A stretch of DNA of 64,000 nt from Comamonas sp. KCTC 72670 (GTDB lineage: Bacteria; Myxococcota; Myxococcia; Myxococcales; Myxococcaceae), in assembly GCA_014656495.1 (NCBI GenBank), contig BNCN01000021.1:41218-105217 (forward strand), written 5' to 3'. A program made the translations under genes and the position numbers. The first letter of the stretch is position 1. Each line of letters begins with the position of its first letter. A model generated the notes under the pieces. It was not told the origin of the DNA, ran no database searches, and saw only the letters and a list, made by a program, of their open reading frames with translations. Shown piece after piece: positions 14,900 to 22,432 of the stretch.

Positions 14900-17365
14900 T
14901 TGGCCCACGGTTCGCCGCCGATCTCCGAGGATCGCGTCCCGATCGCGCAGACCCAGACGCTGGTCGCCCATACCCCCTACGTCCCTCCCGACAAATCTCC
15001 GGCGGAGATGACGATGCGGGCGCTGGTGCTCGGCTCGCTGCTGGGCATCGTCTTCGCCGCGTCGTCCGTGTACCTGGCCATCAAGGTCGGCCTCACGGTC
15101 TCCGCGTCGATTCCCGTGGCGGTGCTCTCCATCGCCATCTTCCGGGCCCTGGGCAACGCCAGCATCCTGGAGAACACCATCGTCCAGACGACGGGCTCGG
15201 CCGGTGAGTCGCTCGCCTTCGGCGTGGCGGCCGCCCTTCCCGCCTTGCTCCTGCTGGGCTACGACATCAGCCTCACCCATGCCTTCCTCACGGCTGCGCT
15301 GGGCGGTGTGCTGGGCGTGCTGATGATGATTCCGCTGCGCCAGGGCCTCATCGTCCAGGAGCACGGGAAGCTCCCCTACCCCGAGGGCACCGCCAGCGCG
15401 GACGTGCTCATCGTCGGCGAGCAGGGTGGCACCAACGCGCGCACCGTCATCGCGGGCTTCGTGGTGGGCGGCCTCTACAAGCTCGCCTACTCCGGCATGA
15501 AGCTGTTCCGCGAGGTGCTGAGCACGCCCCTGAAGGGCCTCAAGAGCGCCACCCTCTCCACCGAGGTGAGCCCGGAGCTGCTGGGCGTGGGTTACATCAT
15601 CGGTCCCCGCGTGGCGGCCATCACCTTCGCGGGCGGCGTGCTGAGCTACCTCATCCTCATCCCCGCCATCTCCTTCTTCGGCGAGGGGCTGCAGACGCCG
15701 CTGCTGATGCACAACGGCCAGCTCATCCGGGACATGTCGCCGGACCAGATTCGCAACGCGTACGTGCTCTACATCGGCGCGGGCGCGGTGGCGACGGGCG
15801 GCCTCATCAGCCTCATCCGCTCCCTGCCCACCATCGTCGGCGCCTTCAAGCGCAGCCTGGAGACGCTCAAGGCCTCGCGCGGCCAGGGCGCCGCGCCGCA
15901 GCTGCTGCGCACCGAGCAGGACCTGCCCATCACCGTGGTGCTGGGCGGCAGCGCGGCCCTGGTGCTGGCCATCTGGCTGGCCCCGCCGCTGGAGGTGAAC
16001 TTCATCTCCGCCGTCCTCATCGTCATCTTCGGCTTCTTCTTCGTGACGGTGAGCGCGCGCATCACCGGTGAGATTGGCAGCTCCTCCAACCCCATCTCCG
16101 GCATGGTGGTGGCCACGCTGCTCATCACCTGCCTCGTCTACCTGCTCGCGGGCTGGACGTCGTCGCAGGACCGCTTCATGGCCCTCACCACGGCGGCCAT
16201 CGTCGGCATCGCCGCGTCCAACGGCGGCACCACCGCGCAGGACCTCAAGACGGCCTTCCTGGTGGGCGGCACGCCCAAGCGCCAGCAGGTGGCGCTCTTC
16301 GTCGGCGTGCTCACCAGCGCGATGTTCATCGGCCTGGTGCTGGTGACGCTCAACCGCGGCGCCACCGTCACCATCCCCGAGCCCCACCCCGGCGTCGCGG
16401 TGACGCAGCTGTCCGACGAGACGCGCGTCCAGTACACCTTCCCGTGGGCCGTCTCCGCCGAGACGGTGGACTCGCGCGGCCTGGACGGGGCGGCGCTGCG
16501 CAAGGCCGTGTGGGCGCAGGGCTACGAGCTGAACGCCCGGGACGGCGTGCTGGAGCTGCGCAGCTGGCGGCCCGTGTCCGCGCAGGAGCTGGGCGCGGTG
16601 ACGCTCAACCTGCCCACGGGCGCGCCGGTGAAGATCTCCGACCTGGGCGCCGTCTCGGACGGCCCGCAGCGGACCTACAAGGAAGGCTACGTGCGCGGCG
16701 CGGACACCCCGGTGCCCGCCGGCAAGTACCTGGTCGATGACGCGGGCGCCATCCAGTACGTCGTGGACCCGGGCATTGGCGGCCGCATCAGCGTGTACGA
16801 GGGCCAGCAGCTCACGCGCTACGCCGCGCCGAAGGCCCAGCTCTTCTCGCTCATCATCGACGGCATCCTCACCCAGAAGCTGCCGTGGGACCTGGTGCTG
16901 CTGGGCGTCTTCATCGCGCTGATGCTGGAGCTGTGCGGCGTGTCGTCGCTGCCCTTCGCGGTGGGCGTGTACCTGCCCATCAGCAGCAGCGCGCCGCTCT
17001 TCGTGGGCGGCGTCGTGCGCTACATCGTGGACCGCGTGCGCGGCGCCGAGTCCGACTTCTCGCCCGGCACCCTGCTCTCCTCCGGCTTCATCGCCGGTGG
17101 CTCCATCGCGGGCGTGCTCATCGCCTTCCTCGAGATCGCCACCGACGGCGCCGGCACCCGCGCGCTCAACCTCCCTGCCTTGCTGGGCAACCAAGGGGGC
17201 CTGGGCGCCTTCCTGAACGCCGTGGGCGAGAGCGAGCACGCGCACCCGCTGTGGTCCAACCTCTGGGGCCTGATGTTCTTCGCCGGCCTCACGGCGTTCC
17301 TGCTGCGCTCCGCCCTCAAGGGTCAGAGCGCCGCCATGTCGCCGCCGCCGCAGAAGGACGCGTGA
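14900..17365 (+). CDS. OPT-family oligopeptide transporter with large soluble insert
   Basis: 821 residues from a TTG at 14900, chosen because GAAGGAG lies 8 nt upstream; an in-frame start at 14819 has no ribosome site. It has about 14 membrane helices. Family marks include the Gly-rich SAGESLAFG segment near 100, KLPYPEGTASADV near 160, and SSSNPISGMVV near 400. OPT proteins import oligopeptides or metal-chelate peptides by proton symport. Unusually, about residues 492-637 form a hydrophilic domain between membrane segments. A strong terminator follows. Peptide import suits a predatory, protein-degrading bacterium, but the substrate is not shown. Confidence 0.9.
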   Translation: MAHGSPPISEDRVPIAQTQTLVAHTPYVPPDKSPAEMTMRALVLGSLLGIVFAASSVYLAIKVGLTVSASIPVAVLSIAIFRALGNASILENTIVQTTGSAGESLAFGVAAALPALLLLGYDISLTHAFLTAALGGVLGVLMMIPLRQGLIVQEHGKLPYPEGTASADVLIVGEQGGTNARTVIAGFVVGGLYKLAYSGMKLFREVLSTPLKGLKSATLSTEVSPELLGVGYIIGPRVAAITFAGGVLSYLILIPAISFFGEGLQTPLLMHNGQLIRDMSPDQIRNAYVLYIGAGAVATGGLISLIRSLPTIVGAFKRSLETLKASRGQGAAPQLLRTEQDLPITVVLGGSAALVLAIWLAPPLEVNFISAVLIVIFGFFFVTVSARITGEIGSSSNPISGMVVATLLITCLVYLLAGWTSSQDRFMALTTAAIVGIAASNGGTTAQDLKTAFLVGGTPKRQQVALFVGVLTSAMFIGLVLVTLNRGATVTIPEPHPGVAVTQLSDETRVQYTFPWAVSAETVDSRGLDGAALRKAVWAQGYELNARDGVLELRSWRPVSAQELGAVTLNLPTGAPVKISDLGAVSDGPQRTYKEGYVRGADTPVPAGKYLVDDAGAIQYVVDPGIGGRISVYEGQQLTRYAAPKAQLFSLIIDGILTQKLPWDLVLLGVFIALMLELCGVSSLPFAVGVYLPISSSAPLFVGGVVRYIVDRVRGAESDFSPGTLLSSGFIAGGSIAGVLIAFLEIATDGAGTRALNLPALLGNQGGLGAFLNAVGESEHAHPLWSNLWGLMFFAGLTAFLLRSALKGQSAAMSPPPQKDA

Positions 17366-17410
17366 GCCACGCCGCGCACGCGCCGGTGAAACACGGCTGA
17401 GACACCCTGG

Positions 17411-17434
17411 GGCGGCGAGGACATCCTCGCCGCC
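17411..17434 (+). terminator. Terminator after OPT gene
   Basis: A perfect 11-bp stem (17411-17421 and 17424-17434) with a tiny loop, followed by TCAGTCATTT. It could also serve the convergent Bor-like gene. Confidence 0.6.
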
Positions 17435-17507
17435 TCAGTCATTTCCGGGCCCCGGGCGCCGCGCTGAATCCCCGTCCAGGAGGCCGCGCCCACCCACCCG
17501 TGCGGGC

Positions 17508-17840
17508 TCAAAGCTGCGGATGCGAATCCGGGCTCTCGACGGGCGCGGGCAGCGGCGCCCCCGGGCTGTCGGCGCACACGTACTCCGTCCGCAGCGGCGC
17601 GACGATGCCCAGGGTCACCGCGAAGACGGCGGGGCCCCACCAGGGCCAGGACACGTCCACGCGGGAGAAGCCGTGACGGCACTCCGGCGCCATCACGTTC
17701 GACGTCGTCAGCCCGGCCACCAGGCTGTATCCCGTCTGCTCCCGCGGCTCGCCGTCACGCGGCGCGCCCGAGCGCAGGCTCATCCGGAAACACCCCGGCA
17801 GTGTCATCAGCAGCAATGCACACGTCATCAACCGCGCCAT
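17508..17840 (-). CDS. Bor/Iss-like lipoprotein
   Basis: 110 residues from ATG 17840. A signal peptide ends in a lipobox, LPGC, with lipid attachment at Cys17. The mature part matches the layout of the phage lambda Bor family: a VAGL segment, APEC..GF..V, then a hydrophobic stretch with VTLGIVAPLRTEYVCA, including the two family cysteines. Bor and Iss are small outer-membrane lipoproteins linked to serum survival in enterobacteria; that role cannot be assumed here. The Pro-rich C-terminal tail of about 17 residues is extra. It stands alone between convergent and divergent neighbours. Confidence 0.6.
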   Translation of the reverse strand: MARLMTCALLLMTLPGCFRMSLRSGAPRDGEPREQTGYSLVAGLTTSNVMAPECRHGFSRVDVSWPWWGPAVFAVTLGIVAPLRTEYVCADSPGAPLPAPVESPDSHPQL

Positions 17841-17980
17841 GGACGTCCGCTCCCTCCCGAGGATGACGCAGGCGGCAATACAACCTGGAATTCCCGCATC
17901 CCCAAGGCCTGTCACCGCGACGTCACCCAAGCCCCGGGACTTCCACGGGACGTCTCCTGGGTGATGGTCCAAAATCGGGT

Positions 17981-17986
17981 TAGGCT
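17981..17986 (+). promoter_or_regulatory. Leaderless-type -10 box for HEAT/HD operon
   Basis: TAGGCT ends 11 nt before ATG 17998, with no Shine-Dalgarno. The predicted leader is about 0-5 nt. Confidence 0.45.
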
Positions 17987-17997
17987 TGGGTGACAGC

Positions 17998-19764
17998 ATG
18001 GCCCACCCCCCTAAAGCCATCCAGGAATCCTCCGCGGAACCCCAGCTTTCGCCCGAGGCGAAAGAGAAGGTCGAGCTGGCGAAGAACTTCGCCTTCCACC
18101 TGCTCAAGGGCATCAAGCAGATCGGGATGTATCGCCACAACGAGTCGCGCTTCCCGGAGTTCCTGGGGAAGGCGCTCGAGTCGGTCTCCCAATACACGGA
18201 GAAGTTCGGCCCCCTCTCGATGAAGGTGGAGCAGCAGAACTTCATGCTGCTCGGCGAGCCGTTGTTCTCCGAGGACACGCCGCTCCCCTACAAGTTCTTC
18301 CGCGACGGCATCCGGCAGCTCATCTTCCGCCCGGGCCTCTCGGTGGAGGAGCTGGTCACCTTCACGCTCATCGCCCTGTCCGAGCCGGAGCGCGGCGCGG
18401 AGGACGTGCTGGCGCAGCTGTGGCGCGCGAGCATGGAGCACGTCGAGTACGTGGTGGTGGAGGGCTTCTCCATGGAGAACGCCTCCGAGGAGGAGGTGCA
18501 GGTCGAGGTGGACAAGGTGGTGGGCTACCTCTATTCGCGCCTGCAGACGAACTCGGATGACTACCTGCGCTTCGCGCGTGTGTCCGCGGAGGACCTGGAC
18601 GCCAAGCTGGACGGCGTGGAGCAGATTCGCGGCCTCGTCGTGGGCGGACGGCACGCCTCGGACGACCTGAAGGCGAAGCTCCAGCGCGAGGTCATGGAGG
18701 AGGAGAACGCGCGGCTCTTCCCCAAGCTGGTGAGCGCCGTGTTCCAGGTGGTGGAAGGCGGCGTGGATGACGCGTCGCTGCTCGAGGAGATCTTCGTGCA
18801 GCTCCTGGACATGCTCCTCATCCAGGACGACTTCGGCACCATCAACCAGATTGTCCTCAAGCTGCGCGCGCTGTCCCAGCGCGACGGCAGTGACGACCTG
18901 AAGCAGATGCTGGAGAACTTCCTCCACAAGATGGGGGAAGAGCAGCGGCTGATGCGCCTGGGCGAGTCGCTCAAGACGACCCGGCCGAAGAACCCCGCGG
19001 ATGTGTCGCGCTACCTCCAGGTGCTGGGCCGCGACTCCATCCTCCCGCTGCTGACGGTGCTGGAGACCATCGAGGTCGCCGACAACCGCACCCTGCTGTG
19101 CGACGCGCTCGCGGGGTTCGCGCGCGAGCTGCCCGAGCCCTTCGTCGCGCGGCTGATGTCAGACCGGCCGCAGACAGTGCGCGACATGGTCTACATCCTG
19201 GAGAAGAGCAACCACCCGGACCGGGTGAAGATGTTCGGCCAGGTGCTGAAGAGCCCCAACCTGGTGGTGAAGCTGGAGGTCATCAACATCATCGGCCGCG
19301 GACGCACCGGTGACGCGCGGCGCATCATCGTGGAGGCGCTCGCGGACCCCATCTCCCAGGTGCGCATGCTGGCGGCGAAGCTGCTGCCCGAGTTCGACCG
19401 GGACAAGGGCTACGTGGACCTGATGCGGCTGCTGCGCGAGCCGGGCTTCGAGAAGAAGACGCCCGACGAGCGCGCGGCGGTGTACTCGGCCATCGGCTCC
19501 ACGGGCACCCCAGGGGCCCTGTCGATGATGCAGCAGTTGCTGTCGACGAAGCCCTCGCTGCTCAACAAGAAGCGGGTGCTGGAGGACAAGCTGATGGCCA
19601 TCCACGGCCTGGGCGGCGCGTGCTCCATCCAGGGTTACAAGATGTTGCAGGCGGTGGTGGAGGATAAGTCGCAGCCGTTGGAGGTCCTCACCTCGGCCCG
19701 CAAGGCGATGTACCAGACGAAGAAGGCGCTCTTCGGAGACTCGGCGCTGTCAGAGGAGGCGTAG
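17998..19764 (+). CDS. HEAT-repeat protein with shared N-terminal module
   Basis: 588 residues from ATG 17998. Residues about 20-120 form an alpha/beta module (KGIKQIGMYRHNESRF..., then ..FMLLGEPLF.., ..FFRDGIRQLIF..). After a charged helical linker, about 330-580 is a run of HEAT-like helical pairs (for example ARRIIVEALADPISQVRMLAAKLL). No signal peptide or membrane segment. The downstream gene, 4 bp away, begins with a recognisably similar module, so the two products probably share an input or partner. HEAT arrays are protein-binding scaffolds. Function unknown. Confidence 0.78.
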   Translation: MAHPPKAIQESSAEPQLSPEAKEKVELAKNFAFHLLKGIKQIGMYRHNESRFPEFLGKALESVSQYTEKFGPLSMKVEQQNFMLLGEPLFSEDTPLPYKFFRDGIRQLIFRPGLSVEELVTFTLIALSEPERGAEDVLAQLWRASMEHVEYVVVEGFSMENASEEEVQVEVDKVVGYLYSRLQTNSDDYLRFARVSAEDLDAKLDGVEQIRGLVVGGRHASDDLKAKLQREVMEEENARLFPKLVSAVFQVVEGGVDDASLLEEIFVQLLDMLLIQDDFGTINQIVLKLRALSQRDGSDDLKQMLENFLHKMGEEQRLMRLGESLKTTRPKNPADVSRYLQVLGRDSILPLLTVLETIEVADNRTLLCDALAGFARELPEPFVARLMSDRPQTVRDMVYILEKSNHPDRVKMFGQVLKSPNLVVKLEVINIIGRGRTGDARRIIVEALADPISQVRMLAAKLLPEFDRDKGYVDLMRLLREPGFEKKTPDERAAVYSAIGSTGTPGALSMMQQLLSTKPSLLNKKRVLEDKLMAIHGLGGACSIQGYKMLQAVVEDKSQPLEVLTSARKAMYQTKKALFGDSALSEEA

Positions 19765-19768
19765 GCCC

Positions 19769-21079
19769 ATGGCCGACAATCTGAAAATCACCCAGGCCCA
19801 GGAAGAGAACACCAACGAGTTCGGCCGCGAGCACAACGAGAAGCTCCAGGGCCTGGCGCGCTCGCTGGTGGCCGGCCTGTACATGCTGATTCGCTCGGTG
19901 AAGATGTATGACCCGGAGAACGCGGTCTTCCAGAAGCCGCTCCACCAGCTCCAGGACATCATCAACCAAATCATCGGCAAGGAAGGCCGGCTCGAGCTCA
20001 CGGGCGTCAAGGAGTCCTTCTACCTGAACGGCATGCTGGTGAAGGTGGACCTCAACTCCATCGAGAACCAGCGCTACCTGCTGTCGGAGATGCGCTCCAA
20101 GGACGTGGGCGGCTTCACGCTCACCAAGCCCGTCACCGTCCCGGACCTGAAGAACTTCGTCTGGATCTTCAGCAAGGAGCAGACGGCCGCGTCCGAGGAG
20201 GACGGCCTGTCCAACCGCAAGCTGCTCAACATGCGGGTGGCCAAGTTCTCCAAGCTCAAGGAGAAGCTGAACAAGGACCTGGACAACCCGGGCGACCAGA
20301 AGGTGGACCGCAAGAAGTACGCGATGACCATCTACGCGCGCGCGGTGTTCTTCCTCACCAAGTACCTGGAGTCGGTGCGCGCCGGGAAGCCCATCAACGC
20401 CTCCAAGGCGCTGCGGCTGGTGCAGGACTTCGTCGACATCTCGTACGAGCAGCGCACGCACTTCCTGGGCATGACGACCATGCGGCGCGAGGACGACTAC
20501 CTCGTGTACCACCAGGTCAACGTGTGCCTGATGAGCGTCGTCTTCGGCGCCGAGCTGGGCCTGACGAAGCCGCAGCTGCGCGACCTGGGCTACATCGCCC
20601 TCTTCCACGACGCGGGCATGGCCACGCTGTCGGAGGAGCTGTCGACGAAGCGCGGCGCGCTGACGGCGGAGGAGAAGCAGGTGGTGCAGCGCGCGCCGCT
20701 CGTCTCCGTGCGCAACATCCTGATGGAGAAGGGCTTCAGCCGCTCCACGCTGCTGCGCGTGGTGACGACGTTCGAGCACAAGACGGACTTCGGTACCGCG
20801 GTGCGCGACTCACGCGGCAACATCCAGATGATCATCCCGAAGACGAACCTCGGGGTGTACGCGAAGATCATCGCCATCTGCGACGCGTACGACGCGCTCA
20901 CCTCGAAGCGGCCCTACCGCGACGCCTACGGGCCCGAGGTGGCGCTGATGCTCATGTGGTCGGAGATGCGGAACAAGTTCGACCCGGAGCTGCTGTCCGT
21001 CTTCATGCGGGTGATGGCGATTCAGCCCGTGAAGGTGCTGTCCAAGCGCCAGCAGTCGCTCAGCGTGTCCGGCCTGTAG
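19769..21079 (+). CDS. Degenerate HD-GYP-type protein
   Basis: 436 residues. Residues about 15-125 repeat the upstream gene's N-terminal module (MYDPENAVFQ..., FYLNGMLV...). Residues about 225-420 resemble an HD-GYP domain: YHQVNV, LFHDAGM (HD at about 280-281), CDAYDALTSKRPYRDAYG (Asp about 372). Active HD-GYP enzymes hydrolyse cyclic-di-GMP; here the second metal His (usually HP) is replaced by APL and the HHExxDGxGYP signature is reduced to FEHKTDFG, so activity is doubtful. A sensor or pseudo-enzyme role is more likely. The 3' end overlaps the convergent pseudouridine synthase gene by 20 bp. Confidence 0.8.
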   Translation: MADNLKITQAQEENTNEFGREHNEKLQGLARSLVAGLYMLIRSVKMYDPENAVFQKPLHQLQDIINQIIGKEGRLELTGVKESFYLNGMLVKVDLNSIENQRYLLSEMRSKDVGGFTLTKPVTVPDLKNFVWIFSKEQTAASEEDGLSNRKLLNMRVAKFSKLKEKLNKDLDNPGDQKVDRKKYAMTIYARAVFFLTKYLESVRAGKPINASKALRLVQDFVDISYEQRTHFLGMTTMRREDDYLVYHQVNVCLMSVVFGAELGLTKPQLRDLGYIALFHDAGMATLSEELSTKRGALTAEEKQVVQRAPLVSVRNILMEKGFSRSTLLRVVTTFEHKTDFGTAVRDSRGNIQMIIPKTNLGVYAKIIAICDAYDALTSKRPYRDAYGPEVALMLMWSEMRNKFDPELLSVFMRVMAIQPVKVLSKRQQSLSVSGL

Positions 21080-22073
21080 TCCGCTTGCGGGCCGGCGCCT
21101 TCCGGGCCGCGGGGGCCTCAGGCGCCGGGGCGCTGCCTCGCAGCAGCGTCAGCGCCGCCTCGAGGTCCGGCGGGAGGGGCGCCTCCAGCTTCAGCGCCTT
21201 GCCCGTGCGCGGGTGCTCGAAGGCCAGGCGCCAGGCGTGCAGCGCCTGCCGGCCCAGCTTCTCCTGCACCTCGGCCGCGGCGCCCTTCGCCTTGCGGCCG
21301 GCGCCGTAGAGCGCGTCACACAAGAGCGGGTGCCCGGCTTCGGACAGGTGCACGCGAATCTGGTGCGTGCGGCCGGTGAGCAGGTCCACCTCCACGAGCG
21401 ACGCGCCATCGAAGGACTCGAGGACGCGGAACATCGTGATGGCGGGCTTGCCCTCCTTCACCTTGCCGGTGAAGCGCTGCCGGTGGATGGGGTGACGGCC
21501 GTAGAGTGTCTCGATGCGGCCTTCCGCGGGCGGCGTGCCGTGCACCAGCGCCAGGTACGTCTTCTCCACCGCGCGCGTCTTGAAGGCCTTCTGCAGCGCC
21601 ACCAGCGCCTGCTCGTTCTTCGCGACGACGAGGCAGCCGGTGGTGTCCTTGTCGAGCCGGTGGACGATGCCGGGCCGCAGCTCGCCCCCCACGCCGGCCA
21701 GGTCCTTCACCCGGTGCAGCAGCGCGTTGACGAGCGTGCCCGAGGCGTGTCCCGCGCCGGGATGCACCACCATGCCCGCGGCCTTGTCGACGACGACGAG
21801 GTCGCGGTCCTCGTGGAGCACCGCGAGGGGCAGCTCCTCGGCCAGCGGAACGGCTGGGACGGGCGCGGGGATGTGGAGGATGAGCAGCTCACCGCCACGC
21901 AGCCGCCTGGCGGGCTTGGCGGGCTGGCCGTCGGCGAGGACGTGTCCGTCCTCGATGAGGCCATGAATGCGGGAGCGTGTGAGGTCCGGGAAGGCGCGCG
22001 CGAGGTACTGATCCACGCGCTCGCCGCGGGCATCGGGCGGAGCGCGGAGCTCTCGCGTGTCGGGCGCTACCAC
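21060..22073 (-). CDS. rluD: Large-subunit pseudouridine synthase, RluD type
   Basis: 337 residues. N-terminal S4 RNA-binding domain (about 17-75), a catalytic domain with GIVHRLDKDTTG (catalytic Asp about 144), KTYLALVHG, and LLTGRTHQIRVHL. The S4 domain plus this motif is the RluC/RluD pattern; RluD modifies helix 69 of 23S rRNA. The C-terminal 35 residues are an Ala/Pro/Arg-rich basic tail not usual in the family. Gene order DUF507 then rluD with a 10-bp gap suggests co-transcription. Which 23S sites it modifies cannot be read from sequence. Confidence 0.88.
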   Translation of the reverse strand: MVAPDTRELRAPPDARGERVDQYLARAFPDLTRSRIHGLIEDGHVLADGQPAKPARRLRGGELLILHIPAPVPAVPLAEELPLAVLHEDRDLVVVDKAAGMVVHPGAGHASGTLVNALLHRVKDLAGVGGELRPGIVHRLDKDTTGCLVVAKNEQALVALQKAFKTRAVEKTYLALVHGTPPAEGRIETLYGRHPIHRQRFTGKVKEGKPAITMFRVLESFDGASLVEVDLLTGRTHQIRVHLSEAGHPLLCDALYGAGRKAKGAAAEVQEKLGRQALHAWRLAFEHPRTGKALKLEAPLPPDLEAALTLLRGSAPAPEAPAARKAPARKRTTGRTR

Positions 22074-22083
22074 GGGGCGGGGG

Positions 22084-22347
22084 TTACCAGATCTTCGACT
22101 TCACATGCGCCTTCGAGCGCAGGACGATGTCATTCACCGCCCGCTCGAAGAAGTTCATCTTCGTGAAGATCTCCTGGCTGACGCGGCTCTTGTAGAGCTC
22201 GCGGCCCTCTTCCAGTTCCTCCTTGAGGACCTCGAAGAGGTTGTCCTGCTCGATTCCCTTGATGATCTTCTGCTCGTTGTAGAGCGAGATATCCGAGGCA
22301 ATCGCACGGGCGAGCCGCATCGCCTTGACCTTTTCCTCGTCCGTCAT
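22084..22347 (-). CDS. DUF507-family protein
   Basis: 87 residues, charged and mostly helical, with the family look (MTDEEKV...LARAIASDI at the start, VLRSKAHVKSKIW at the end). DUF507 genes occur widely in deltaproteobacteria and Aquificales; their role is unknown. No membrane segment. It lies 10 bp upstream of the pseudouridine synthase and is probably co-transcribed with it. Confidence 0.82.
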   Translation of the reverse strand: MTDEEKVKAMRLARAIASDISLYNEQKIIKGIEQDNLFEVLKEELEEGRELYKSRVSQEIFTKMNFFERAVNDIVLRSKAHVKSKIW

Positions 22348-22432
22348 CGTGCTACCTACTTAGGCAGCGGCGGAAGGCGAGTCAACTTTCCTCGCAATCG
22401 CGGTGACTTCCGGACGCCGCCCGCCGGCTCCC

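Noticed and set aside
17508..17840. Prophage remnant suggested by the Bor-like gene
   Set aside because: No integrase, capsid, lysis or attachment-site sequence nearby; codon use matches the neighbours.
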